Source: Tenacibaculum sp. 190130A14a (GTDB lineage Bacteria > Bacteroidota > Bacteroidia > Flavobacteriales > Flavobacteriaceae). Taken from it: DNA of 64,000 nucleotides. The stretch lies in the NCBI RefSeq assembly GCF_964048965.1, contig NZ_OZ040189.1:1364001-1428000 (forward strand), read 5' to 3'. Below are positions 18,106 through 26,446 of this stretch, piece by piece (the first letter of the stretch is position 1; each line of letters starts with the position of its first letter). The position numbers and the translations under genes were made by a program. The notes beneath the pieces are model-generated. The model ran no database searches. It had not been told where the DNA came from and was given only the letters and a program-made list of their open reading frames with translations.

Positions 18106-18681
18106 ATGAGTGATCTGACTGAAATATCGAAGTTTTTTGAAACAGAATATCCCCTAAACAAAGAAGGATTGGAAGAGTTACTCGCATTGTTTCAAACAAA
18201 AACATTTACAAAAGGAACGCAGCTTTTAAATGGAAGTCAAGAAGAGAAACAACTTCGATTTTTAAATACTGGTGTCATTAGGGAATACTACGCAACTCCA
18301 GAAAAAGAAACGAATATTAACTTTTTCACACGACCACAGTTTATCACAGATTTATCCTCTTTTATCAATAATTCAATAACCAAAAAGCATCAAGAAAGTT
18401 TAACGGAAGTAGAGGTGTTATATATAGATAAACAAGCTTTTCGAGATTTATTAAGTAAATATGAATGTGGTAAATCTTTTATCGATTTATCCTTTCAAAA
18501 ATTGTTGAAGCATAAAGAGCTTTTGGAGTACAATAGAATAACGAAAACAGCAGATGAACTATATAAAGAAATGCTTATTTATAAACCGAATTGGTTAGAG
18601 AAAATTCCGCAGTATCATATCGCTTCTTATTTAAATATTACTCCGGAAACCTTAAGTAGAATTCGAAAAAGAATTTCTTGA
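18106..18681 (+). CDS. Crp/Fnr family transcriptional regulator
   Basis: 191 residues. The N-terminal cyclic-nucleotide-binding-type barrel (TFTKGTQLLNGSQEEKQLRFLNTGVIREYY) is followed by a helix and a short C-terminal helix-turn-helix (IPQYHIASYLNITPETLSRIRKRI). This is the compact Bacteroidota subgroup, in which the cAMP ligand residues are not conserved; the effector is unknown. The gene stands alone between the FadH-like gene and the MBL-fold gene, with a -7 box almost touching its ATG. Confidence 0.9.
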   Translation: MSDLTEISKFFETEYPLNKEGLEELLALFQTKTFTKGTQLLNGSQEEKQLRFLNTGVIREYYATPEKETNINFFTRPQFITDLSSFINNSITKKHQESLTEVEVLYIDKQAFRDLLSKYECGKSFIDLSFQKLLKHKELLEYNRITKTADELYKEMLIYKPNWLEKIPQYHIASYLNITPETLSRIRKRIS

Positions 18682-18740
18682 TTTGAATCAATGTGAGGTT
18701 TTTTAGATCGAGGAATCTTTGCAATATAAAATTAAACGTC

Positions 18741-19508
18741 ATGAAGATTCATCATTTAAGAAATGCAACAATGGTTATTGAAACTGCTAAGCATGTGATT
18801 TTAGTCGATCCTATGCTAGGAGAGAAGGGAAGCGCAGGACCACCATTTACTTTATTTCGATTCAAACCTAAAAGAAACCCGATTATAGATTTACCTAATG
18901 GATATGAAACTACTTTAGAAAAGGTAACCCATTGTGTAATCACACACCAACATCCCGATCATATTGACAAAGCTGGAGAGCTATTTTTAAAAGAGAGAAA
19001 CATTCCAGTTACTTGTAGCCAACTGGATGAAAAAGTATTTAAAAAGAAAGGTCTCAATGTAGTCCAAACTTTACAATATTGGGATGAGAGCGAATTTTTG
19101 GGAGGAACTATTGAAGGGATTCCTGCACGTCATGGTTATGGATTCATTGCTAAACCAATGGGGAATGTAATGGGATTTGTGATTAAGTTAAAAGATGAAC
19201 CTAGTGTTTATTTGAGTAGTGATACCATTTATACAAAAGATGTAGAAAAAGTATTGAAAGAATACAAACCAGAAATTAGTGTAGTAGCTGCAGGAACTGC
19301 CCAATTGGATCTGTTTCAACCATTACTCATGCGTGTAGAGGATGTTGTAAAGTTTGTAAAAACTACGCAAGGAAAAGTAATTGCAAATCATTTAGAAGCA
19401 GTAAATCATTGTCCAACAAAACGAACCGATTTAAGAGCGATGTTTAAAAAAGAAGGGGTGGCAGATAGAACTTATGTTCCCGAAGATGGTGAAATGATGG
19501 AATTTTAA
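18741..19508 (+). CDS. MBL-fold metallohydrolase
   Basis: 255 residues from the ATG at 18741 (MKIHHLRNATMVIE); a GTG further upstream at 18693 is less likely since the fold starts at MKIHHL. The metal site motif is ITHQHPDHIDKAG (H-x-H-x-D-H), with further ligands in ARHGYGF, SSDTIYT and NHLEAVNHCP. The protein resembles the UPF0173/UlaG-like group of metal-dependent hydrolases. Substrate unknown. It follows the Crp/Fnr gene by 59 bp. Confidence 0.9.
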   Translation: MKIHHLRNATMVIETAKHVILVDPMLGEKGSAGPPFTLFRFKPKRNPIIDLPNGYETTLEKVTHCVITHQHPDHIDKAGELFLKERNIPVTCSQLDEKVFKKKGLNVVQTLQYWDESEFLGGTIEGIPARHGYGFIAKPMGNVMGFVIKLKDEPSVYLSSDTIYTKDVEKVLKEYKPEISVVAAGTAQLDLFQPLLMRVEDVVKFVKTTQGKVIANHLEAVNHCPTKRTDLRAMFKKEGVADRTYVPEDGEMMEF

Positions 19509-19667
19509 TTGTGATTTTATTTTTAAAATTATAGGTCAGGGTAATCATGTGGTCTCATATTCAAAAGCAATCTATAATGAAGTAATACAAGAAAATTTTA
19601 GTTTCCTAATTAATTTGATTTCATAAGTTGCAAAACTTGTGGAATCTTTTCTTACTTTAGGAAGTCT

Positions 19668-20825
19668 ATGAACCAGCCTAATTTACATCAGCGTTTTAAT
19701 CGCGTAAGAGCATATACAGAAGACATATGCAAACCTTTACAAACAGAAGATTATGTGGTGCAAGCATCAACGTTTGCGAGTCCTGCTAAATGGCATTTAG
19801 CGCATACTACCTGGTTTTTTGAAGAGTTTGTTTTAAAAACACATATCCATAATTATCAGGTTTATGATCCTAATTTTAGTTTCTTATTTAATAGCTACTA
19901 TAACAATGTTGGAGAAAGAGTTTTTAGAGCGAACAGAGGAACAATTACTCGCCCTAATGTAACTGAAGTATATGGTTATAGGGCTTATGTGAATAAGTAT
20001 ATGTTACAGTTTCTTAGCGGAACATATACTAAAGACATAGAAGAAATAGTTGAGTTAGGCTTGCATCATGAGCAACAGCATCAAGAATTATTAATTACCG
20101 ATATTAAATTTATGCTTGGGAGTAATCCTATTTTTCCCGTATACCAAAAAGGAGCTAGTTTAATAAATTCTGAAAATACAACTTTAGGTTTTATAAAAAT
20201 AGAAGAAGGGCTATATGAAATAGGACATAAAGGAAATGAGTTTTGTTATGACAATGAGTTAGGAGTGCATAAGGTTTTTCTAAATGATTTTGAAATTAGC
20301 TCAGCGTTAGTTACCAATAAAGAATACATAGAGTTTATAGAAGATAAAGGATATAGTAATTTTAATCTTTGGTTAGATGCAGGTTGGACTTGGGTAACTG
20401 AAAATACTATAAACTCACCTTTATATTGGTATAAAATAGATAATGAATGGTTTCATTTTACCTTATCAGGATTACAAAAAGTAAATCCCAATGCAATACT
20501 CACACATGTCAGTTTTTATGAAGCTGCTGCATTTGCTGAATGGAAAAAAATGCGATTACCAACGGAGTTTGAGTGGGAGGTAGCCTCTAAGAAAATGGAA
20601 TGGGGAAAACGTTGGGAATGGACTTATTCAGCATATTTACCCTATCCTAACTTCAAAAAGGCAGCAGGAGCTATTGGTGAGTATAATGGTAAATTTATGA
20701 TAAATCAAATGGTACTTCGAGGAGCTTCGGTAGCAACATCACCAAATCACAGTCGATATACATATCGCAATTTTTTTCACCCGAATGAACGTTGGCAGTT
20801 TACAGGAATTCGATTAGCAAAGTAA
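19668..20825 (+). CDS. egtB: EgtB-type ergothioneine (or ovothiol) synthase, iron-dependent
   Basis: 385 residues. A DinB-like N-terminal domain carries the iron-binding His residues (KWHLAHTTWFFEEF and the H-x3-H-x-E-type GLHHEQQHQELL), followed by an FGE-sulfatase domain (SNEAAAFAEWKKMRLPTEFEWE-like text SFYEAAAFAEWKKMRLPTEF and the end RNFFHPNERWQFTGIRLAK). EgtB joins a thiol to hercynine with O2 to form the sulfoxide precursor of ergothioneine. It is 1 bp before egtD, and that pair is the minimal ergothioneine set. OvoA has both parts fused, so EgtB is favoured, though substrate choice cannot be read. Confidence 0.92.
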   Translation: MNQPNLHQRFNRVRAYTEDICKPLQTEDYVVQASTFASPAKWHLAHTTWFFEEFVLKTHIHNYQVYDPNFSFLFNSYYNNVGERVFRANRGTITRPNVTEVYGYRAYVNKYMLQFLSGTYTKDIEEIVELGLHHEQQHQELLITDIKFMLGSNPIFPVYQKGASLINSENTTLGFIKIEEGLYEIGHKGNEFCYDNELGVHKVFLNDFEISSALVTNKEYIEFIEDKGYSNFNLWLDAGWTWVTENTINSPLYWYKIDNEWFHFTLSGLQKVNPNAILTHVSFYEAAAFAEWKKMRLPTEFEWEVASKKMEWGKRWEWTYSAYLPYPNFKKAAGAIGEYNGKFMINQMVLRGASVATSPNHSRYTYRNFFHPNERWQFTGIRLAK

Positions 20826-20826
20826 T

Positions 20827-21762
20827 ATGTTAGAACAATTTATGAGAGATGTAGATACAGGTTTATCTGCATCATTCAAACATTTATCGTCAAAATACTT
20901 TTATGATGATATAGGAAGTCAAATTTTCCAAAAGATCATGGCTATGCCAGAATACTATCTTACAAATTCAGAATATGAGATCTTATCGTTACAAGCTAAG
21001 CAAATAGCAGAAAAGGTAAACTTTAAGGTCCCGTTTAATATTATTGAGTTAGGGGCAGGCGATGGTTATAAAACAATTAGATTGCTGAAAAACCTTAAAG
21101 GCTTAGGTTTAAACTTTACCTATATTCCAGTTGATATTTCAAAGAAAGCAATTGATATTTTATCTGCAAAAGTAGCAGATGAAATCCCTGATGTAAAGTT
21201 AGAACCTTATGTAGGAGACTATTTTAAATTATTAATTAATTTACCCAATTCTATCCCCAGTTTAGTATTGTTTTTAGGAAGTAATATTGGGAATTTTAAA
21301 GATGAAGATGCGAGAAGTTTTTTGAGTTTGATTCAAAGTCATTTAAAACCTAATGACAAGTTATTAATTGGATTTGATTTGAAAAAGAATCCAATTACCA
21401 TTAAAAACGCCTATGATGATCCTCATGAAATAACAAAGGCGTTTAATATGAATTTGCTACACCGAATAAACAAGGAGTTAGGAGCAAATTTTAATCTGAA
21501 TAAATTTGATTTTTACTGCCATTATAATCCAATAACAGGTGAGGTGAGAAGTTATTTAGTAAGCTTGGAGAAGCAAGATGTTTTTATTCAGTCGCTAGAA
21601 AAAACCTTTTCTTTTGATGTGAATGAGTTGATTTGGACAGAATTGTCGAAGAAATTCGATTTTATAGAAATAGAAGCTTTAGCAGTCAATTCTGGATATA
21701 AGTTAGAACATCATTTTTTAGATTCGAAAAACTACTTTACGGATAGTTTATGGAGTAAATAG
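20827..21762 (+). CDS. egtD: EgtD-type L-histidine N-alpha-methyltransferase
   Basis: 311 residues. SAM-dependent methyltransferase with FNIIELGAGDGYKTIRLL (motif I), SKYFYDDIGSQIFQKIMAMPEYYLTNSEYEIL at the start and LFLGSNIGNF, all typical of EgtD. It makes hercynine (trimethylhistidine), the substrate of EgtB encoded just upstream. No gene for the final C-S lyase is adjacent. Confidence 0.94.
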   Translation: MLEQFMRDVDTGLSASFKHLSSKYFYDDIGSQIFQKIMAMPEYYLTNSEYEILSLQAKQIAEKVNFKVPFNIIELGAGDGYKTIRLLKNLKGLGLNFTYIPVDISKKAIDILSAKVADEIPDVKLEPYVGDYFKLLINLPNSIPSLVLFLGSNIGNFKDEDARSFLSLIQSHLKPNDKLLIGFDLKKNPITIKNAYDDPHEITKAFNMNLLHRINKELGANFNLNKFDFYCHYNPITGEVRSYLVSLEKQDVFIQSLEKTFSFDVNELIWTELSKKFDFIEIEALAVNSGYKLEHHFLDSKNYFTDSLWSK

Positions 21763-21768
21763 TTGCAA

Positions 21769-21792
21769 TTTTACAATTTTACAATTTTACAA
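21769..21792. repeat. Three tandem copies of TTTTACAA
   Basis: Three exact 8-bp copies run across the 3' end of the HxlR gene and its stop codon. Slippage would change only the last residues of that protein. Confidence 0.75.
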
Positions 21793-22130
21793 GTTTCAAA
21801 TTCAATTGTATCAAAACTTGTTGATGTCCATTCACTTAATGATCTTAAAATAGGAAGTAGTGCTTCTCCACGTTTAGAAAGTGAGTATTCTACACGTGGT
21901 GGGGTTTCAGCAAATCTTTCTCTAATAATAATTTGATCTTCTTCCAATTCTCTTAGCTGTTCAGTAAGAACTTTTTTAGAAATATTAGGGATAAAAAGTA
22001 GTAGTTTACCAAAGCGCAAACTACCATTAGCCAATATATAAATAACAATTGGTTTCCATTTACCACCTATGATATTCATGGCATGTACAAGCGTACAGCT
22101 ATTAGGGTTTTCAATTATTTTACGAGCCAT
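21771..22130 (-). CDS. HxlR family transcriptional regulator
   Basis: 119 residues. HxlR winged helix: NIIGGKWKPIVIYILANGSLRFGKLLLFIPNISKKVLTEQLRELEEDQII. The conserved Cys near the N-terminus (SCTLVHAMNI) may be a redox sensor, as known for related YodB/HypR. It is divergent from an NAD(P)H:quinone-reductase-like gene and a peroxiredoxin-like gene, and a palindrome between them (22189-22200) is a likely operator. The end of the gene contains an octamer repeat. Confidence 0.93.
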   Translation of the reverse strand: MARKIIENPNSCTLVHAMNIIGGKWKPIVIYILANGSLRFGKLLLFIPNISKKVLTEQLRELEEDQIIIRERFAETPPRVEYSLSKRGEALLPILRSLSEWTSTSFDTIEFETCKIVKL

Positions 22131-22188
22131 AGTTACCTTTTTGTAACCACAAATTTAAGTAAAATAATCTTATTAGTATCAAAAATAA

Positions 22189-22207
22189 ACTATTAATAGT
22201 AACTTTG
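22189..22207 (+). promoter_or_regulatory. HxlR-type operator and promoter of the quinone reductase pair
   Basis: The 12-bp palindrome ACTATTAATAGT (22189-22200) overlaps by one base the -7 box TAACTTTG (22200-22207). The ACTAT/ATAGT half-sites recur in front of the second HxlR-linked operon at 43616. Confidence 0.65.
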
Positions 22208-22231
22208 TGAAACTAATTAAAAAGAAATAAA

Positions 22232-22825
22232 ATGCAAAATGTTTTTATCATAAATGGACATGAAGAGTATGAATTCTCGAAAGGAAGGTTAAATGAGAGT
22301 TTAATAACTCGTCTTAAAGATTTACTAGCTAAAGAAAAATTTTCAATAAAAACGACTACAATGAAAGATGACTATGATATTGAGGAAGAAATAATGAAGC
22401 ATCAATGGGCAGATATAATTGTTGTACAAATGCCAGTAAATTGGATGGCCACTCCATGGAGTTTTAAAAAATATCAAGATTATGTATATAGTTTTGGTAT
22501 GGATGGTCGTCTTTGTTCTGGAGATGGACGTACTCGAGAAGATGCTAGTAAGCAATATGGAACAGGAGGAACCTTACAAGGGAAAAAGTATATGCTTTCA
22601 TTAACATTTAATGCTCCTGAAGAAGCATTTAATAACAAAGAACAATGGTTTTTTGAAGGGAGAAGTGTAGACGACCTTTTTTTACCGACACATCTTAATT
22701 TTAAATTCTTCGGTATGGAAGCGTTGCCGACTTTTGTATGTTATGATGTAATGAAGAATCCAAATATTGAAAATGATTTTCAACGTTTTGAAGAGCATAT
22801 CAATAAACATGTTGTTAACGCATAA
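22232..22825 (+). CDS. MdaB-like NAD(P)H:quinone oxidoreductase, flavodoxin-like
   Basis: 197 residues. Flavodoxin-like fold: FIINGHEEYEFSKGRLNESL, DIIVVQMPVNWMATPWSFKKYQDYVYSFGMDGRL, then LSLTFNAPEEAF. This pattern is that of MdaB (modulator of drug activity), which reduces quinones by two electrons and avoids semiquinones. It is divergent from an HxlR regulator and 15 bp before a peroxiredoxin-like gene, which fits electrophile response. Confidence 0.92.
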   Translation: MQNVFIINGHEEYEFSKGRLNESLITRLKDLLAKEKFSIKTTTMKDDYDIEEEIMKHQWADIIVVQMPVNWMATPWSFKKYQDYVYSFGMDGRLCSGDGRTREDASKQYGTGGTLQGKKYMLSLTFNAPEEAFNNKEQWFFEGRSVDDLFLPTHLNFKFFGMEALPTFVCYDVMKNPNIENDFQRFEEHINKHVVNA

Positions 22826-22840
22826 ATCACTAATGTAGAA

Positions 22841-23479
22841 ATGGCAGATTTACAAAAAAGTTTAGATAAACTTAAACTTAAGATTGAAGGAGGAATGGCT
22901 CCTGAAAGTGTTGCAATCATGCATCAAGCAACAAAAGATTTGGAAGCGAGTGGAGTAGTAAATGGTATTTTGAAGGTAGGTGATAAGGCCCCAGAATTTA
23001 TCTTGAAAAATCATAAAGGAGTAACTATAATTAGCGAGGAATTGTTAAAAAAAGGTCCTATATTAATTACTTTTTATCGTGGATTATGGTGCCCTTATTG
23101 TAATAAAGATTTGGCTTATTTAAAACGCTTCAAAGAACAGTTAGAAGCAAAAGGAGTAACTTTGTTAAGTATTTCTCCCCAGTTAGAAGAAAACAATAAT
23201 AAAATTGTAGAACAACAAAGATTAAACTACGATTTGCTAACAGATAATGGTAATAATATTGCTAGTGCGTTTGGTTTACGTTGGACGATGATAGATCCTT
23301 TAAAATCATTATACGATTCTTTCGGAATTAACTTGCCTAAATATAATGGAGATACATCTTGGACGCTTCCAATTCCCGCACGCTTTATTATTGGGGAAAA
23401 TGGAATCATTAAGTATGCAGAGTTTTCTGTTGACTATACCAAACGTCCAAATCCAGATGTATTGTTAGATATCTTATAA
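22841..23479 (+). CDS. Peroxiredoxin-like protein (AhpC/TSA family)
   Basis: 212 residues. The thioredoxin fold has a CxxC site (FYRGLWCPYCNKDLAYLK, about residue 82), and VGDKAPEFILKNHKGV and DPLKSLYDSFGI mark the peroxiredoxin-like subgroup. The N-terminal 45 residues form a helical extension. Likely a thiol peroxidase or disulfide reductase; redox partner not visible. It is the second gene of the HxlR-linked pair, 15 bp after the quinone reductase. Confidence 0.9.
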   Translation: MADLQKSLDKLKLKIEGGMAPESVAIMHQATKDLEASGVVNGILKVGDKAPEFILKNHKGVTIISEELLKKGPILITFYRGLWCPYCNKDLAYLKRFKEQLEAKGVTLLSISPQLEENNNKIVEQQRLNYDLLTDNGNNIASAFGLRWTMIDPLKSLYDSFGINLPKYNGDTSWTLPIPARFIIGENGIIKYAEFSVDYTKRPNPDVLLDIL

Positions 23480-23600
23480 AATCTATAAAGTATAAATTTG
23501 TATTTTAGTGATATGGATCTTTCAAAATACAAGGTGGTTTAAATTTTATTAAAAACTTATTTAAGAAGATCTATTCATAATTATGTGAATCCTATCAAAA

Positions 23601-23636
23601 AGAAACTGAATTCAATAACACTTATTGAATTTCTTT
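23601..23636 (+). terminator. Probable terminator before the bestrophin gene
   Basis: AATTCAATAA / TTATTGAATT, 10-bp perfect stem with a CAC loop, flanked by AGAAA and TCTTTT. It lies 120 bp after the peroxiredoxin-like gene. Confidence 0.6.
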
Positions 23637-23656
23637 TAATATCAAATTAATCAACT

Positions 23657-24766
23657 ATGTACACTAGAAGAAACTATTCCATCAGAGATATGCTGTCATG
23701 GACACGACGCTATATCTACATCTTTGTAATTCTATCATTAATTCCAGTACTGTTATATACAGGGCTAAGATGGTATTGGTTGCATTTGCCATGGTTGCCA
23801 ATTGGATTGGTGGGTACCGCACTAGCTTTTATAATTTCATTTAAGAATAATGCTACCTATGGTCGTTTATGGGAAGCCCGTAAAATATGGGGAGGAATTG
23901 TAAATGCTTCTCGTTCTTTTGCAATGATGACCAATGATTTTATAACCAATGAACGAGCCGAACATAAGTTAAGCGAGAAAGAATTATTTGCATTTCGAAA
24001 GCAGTTGATTATGCGTCATGTTGCTTGGATGGCTTCTTTACGTCATGCTTTACGTACTCCGAAGCCTTGGGAGATATCTAATTATAATAAATCAGATAGA
24101 GAGTATATAGACAATAGATTGAATGTGAAAGAACGCGTATCAACTTTAGATGAAGAACTTACAGGATATGTAACGGAGGAGGAAAAATATTTTATTTTAA
24201 GTCAGCGTAATAAACAAGGAGCTTGTTTGAATTTGCAATCAAAGCAATTAAGAGATTTAAAAGAGAAGGGGTATATATGGGAGTTTGCATTTTTAGAAAT
24301 GGAAAGAATGCAAGTAGAATTTTTTACACTACAGGGAAAAGTAGAACGTATTAAGAACTTTCCATATCCACGTCAGTTTGCTACATTGAATCGTTTCTTT
24401 ATTTGGATTTTCGTGTTTTTATTGCCTTACGGAATGATGCACGAGTTTAATAAAATCGGAAAGCAAATAGTAGAACTTACACATACTTGGAAGCCTTATC
24501 CAGAAGGAGGATACCATCATTTAATAGAATTAATTGGAGAGCATTTTGTTTGGTTTACAATTCCGTTTAGTATCGTCATTTCTTGGATATTTCATACGAT
24601 GGAACGTATTGGAGAAGTATCAGAAAATCCGTTCGAAGGAACACCAAATGATGTACCAATTACCACAATGTCTAGAGGTATAGAAATCGATATTCGTCAA
24701 ATAATAGGAGATGAACCAGATGAAATTCCTGGACCTATTGAAGCTAGATTCGATACTCAAATGTAA
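23657..24766 (+). CDS. Bestrophin-type (UPF0187) membrane channel
   Basis: 369 residues with membrane segments at about 22-40, 45-65, 235-260 and 290-315. The N-terminal YSIRDMLSWTRRYIY and ISFKNNATYGRLWEARKIWGGIVNASRSF are typical of bacterial bestrophins, which form pentameric anion or cation channels. The gene ends with a terminator directly followed by the first SigZ-type promoter. Ion preference unknown. Confidence 0.93.
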   Translation: MYTRRNYSIRDMLSWTRRYIYIFVILSLIPVLLYTGLRWYWLHLPWLPIGLVGTALAFIISFKNNATYGRLWEARKIWGGIVNASRSFAMMTNDFITNERAEHKLSEKELFAFRKQLIMRHVAWMASLRHALRTPKPWEISNYNKSDREYIDNRLNVKERVSTLDEELTGYVTEEEKYFILSQRNKQGACLNLQSKQLRDLKEKGYIWEFAFLEMERMQVEFFTLQGKVERIKNFPYPRQFATLNRFFIWIFVFLLPYGMMHEFNKIGKQIVELTHTWKPYPEGGYHHLIELIGEHFVWFTIPFSIVISWIFHTMERIGEVSENPFEGTPNDVPITTMSRGIEIDIRQIIGDEPDEIPGPIEARFDTQM

Positions 24767-24776
24767 TACTATAATT

Positions 24777-24803
24777 AATCCTGCAAATGCAGGATTTTTT
24801 TTT
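24777..24803 (+). terminator. Terminator of the bestrophin gene
   Basis: AATCCTGC / GCAGGATT with an AAAT loop and a run of T's. Confidence 0.9.
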
Positions 24804-24828
24804 GCATCATTTTTAAAAGGATGCGTCT
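24803..24828 (+). promoter_or_regulatory. SigZ-type ECF promoter 1 (flavin monooxygenase)
   Basis: TGCATCAT at 24803-24810 as -35 element, 13 bp spacer, CGTCT at 24824-24828 as -10 element. Same elements and spacing as three other sites in the neighbourhood. It heads the gene at 24863. Confidence 0.8.
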
Positions 24829-24862
24829 TAGAAGGTGAATAATAAATAAAATTAAAAGAAAG

Positions 24863-26200
24863 ATGCAAAACACCCAATTACCCGTAGCAATTATAGGAGC
24901 TGGTCCGGTAGGTTTAGCGGCGGCAGCTCATCTTAGTTTAAAAAATATCCCTTTTATAGTATTTGAAGCTGGAACATCTGTTGGACAAAATATGTTGTCT
25001 TGGAGTCATGTTCGCGTGTTTTCACCTTGGAGGTATAATATAGATAAAGCAGCACGAGAACTGTTAGAACAAACAGATTGGAGAGCACCTGATGAAGATG
25101 GTTTACCAACAGGAAAGGAATTGGTGGAACTATATTTTCGTCCGTTGGCAAATCTTCCGCAGATTTCACCATTCATACATGTGAATGCTAAAGTAGTATC
25201 CATAGGAAGAAAAGGTTTTGATAAGATGAAAACTTGGGGAAGAGAGGAAAAACCATTTTCAATAAAAGTAGAAGAAAAAGGAAAAGTAAATTACTATGAA
25301 GCCAAAGCAGTATTAGATGCTACGGGAACATGGAACCAACCAAATCCAATAGGTTCTGGAGGAGTGTTTGCAGAAGGAGAGCAAGAATTAAGTGAGCATA
25401 TATTTTATGGTATTCCGAATGTAAAAGAAGATCATTTGGAACGTTATAAAAATAAGAATGTAGTTGTTGTTGGAGGTGGGCATTCTGCGATTAATGCATT
25501 GTTGGATTTGGCGGAAATACAAAAAGAATACCCTGAAACGCAATTGAATTGGATTTTGAGAAAAGACACCATGGCAAGAGTGTATGGAGGAAAGGAAGAT
25601 GATGCGTTAGCTGCAAGAGGAACCTTAGGAATTAAAATAGAAGCCCTGGTAAATAGTGGGAAACTAAATGTATACACTCCTTTCCATATATTAAAATTAG
25701 AGAAGAGTGAAGAAGGAATCCAAGTAACAGGAGACCTGAATGGAACATTGAAAACCATTTACCAATTAGATGAAATTATTAGCAATACAGGATCTCGACC
25801 TAATTTAGATATGATACGAGAAGTTCGAACAGATTTAGATGCCTCTTTAGAATCTGTATTTGATTTAGCGGAATTAATTGATCCGAATATCCATAGTTGC
25901 GGTACAGTAAGGCCACATGGAGAAAAAGAATTGCGTCATCCAGAAAAAGATTTCTATATCGTAGGTTCTAAAAGTTATGGAAGAGCTCCTTCGTTTTTAA
26001 TGGCTACTGGATATGAGCAAGTACGCTCTATTGTAGCCTATTTAGCAGGAGATTTAGAAGCGGCAGCACGTGTTGAATTAGATTTACCACAAACAGGAGT
26101 TTGTAGTACTGATTTTAATTCTGCAAAAGAAGGAAATGTTGGTAGTTGTTGTGGTTCCGAATCGGTTGAAGAAGAGAAGAAAGTAGCTTCTTGCTGTTAA
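24863..26200 (+). CDS. Flavin-containing monooxygenase-like protein with Cys-rich C-terminal tail
   Basis: 445 residues. FAD site VAIIGAGPVGLAAAAHLSLK at the N-terminus, a second dinucleotide site NVVVVGGGHSAINALLDLA near residue 195, and ILRKDTMARVYGG following it, as in FAD/NAD(P) oxidoreductases of the flavin monooxygenase group. The last 35 residues are an add-on tail with Cys at CSTDFN, GSCCGSES and VASCC, five Cys in two clusters. Two other proteins of this region end in such tails. It stands alone behind SigZ-type promoter 1. A role in thiol or metalloid chemistry is inference. Confidence 0.9.
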   Translation: MQNTQLPVAIIGAGPVGLAAAAHLSLKNIPFIVFEAGTSVGQNMLSWSHVRVFSPWRYNIDKAARELLEQTDWRAPDEDGLPTGKELVELYFRPLANLPQISPFIHVNAKVVSIGRKGFDKMKTWGREEKPFSIKVEEKGKVNYYEAKAVLDATGTWNQPNPIGSGGVFAEGEQELSEHIFYGIPNVKEDHLERYKNKNVVVVGGGHSAINALLDLAEIQKEYPETQLNWILRKDTMARVYGGKEDDALAARGTLGIKIEALVNSGKLNVYTPFHILKLEKSEEGIQVTGDLNGTLKTIYQLDEIISNTGSRPNLDMIREVRTDLDASLESVFDLAELIDPNIHSCGTVRPHGEKELRHPEKDFYIVGSKSYGRAPSFLMATGYEQVRSIVAYLAGDLEAAARVELDLPQTGVCSTDFNSAKEGNVGSCCGSESVEEEKKVASCC

Positions 26201-26235
26201 AAATAAAAACCATTGATTTAATAAAAGTATAAAAC

Positions 26236-26261
26236 TGCATCATTTTAGAAGTACTACGTCT
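26236..26261 (+). promoter_or_regulatory. SigZ-type ECF promoter 2 (Cys peptide, MFS, sigZ)
   Basis: TGCATCAT at 26236-26243, 13-bp spacer, CGTCT at 26257-26261. It would place the sigma factor gene under its own control. Confidence 0.8.
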
Positions 26262-26293
26262 TAAAAGATGAGAAATAATAAAAACAAGAATAC

Positions 26294-26446
26294 ATGAAAA
26301 CAAGAAATAATAAGAGAGAAGAAAAAACAATGCAAGGAGGAGGATGTTGTGGAACGGTTCCTGTAAAAGTTACAACAGCTCAAAATACTTGTGGAGCTTC
26401 ACTAGAAGTAAATGAAAAACCACAAACAGGTGGTGGATGTTGTTAA
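26294..26446 (+). CDS. 50-residue Cys-rich peptide, metallothionein-like
   Basis: Too short for usual gene finding. The ATG at 26294 gives a basic start (MKTRNNKREEKTMQ), then GGGCCGTVPVKV, AQNTCGASL and a final GGGCC. It has five Cys, at 18, 19, 33, 49 and 50. An internal ATG at 26330 would give a 38-residue form with all Cys. It lies 34 bp after the -10 element of SigZ-type promoter 2 and its end overlaps the MFS start by 10 bp. No family was recognised; metal or metalloid binding is inference from the CC pairs. Confidence 0.75.
   Translation: MKTRNNKREEKTMQGGGCCGTVPVKVTTAQNTCGASLEVNEKPQTGGGCC

Noticed and set aside
21769..21792. Octamer repeat as a phase-variation switch of the HxlR gene
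   Set aside because: The three copies are at the very 3' end, so slippage changes only the last few residues.
24803..24828. Possibility that the SigZ-type boxes are parts of the neighbouring terminator
   Set aside because: Only the first box follows a terminator; the other three lack one, and all four share the exact 13-bp spacing.
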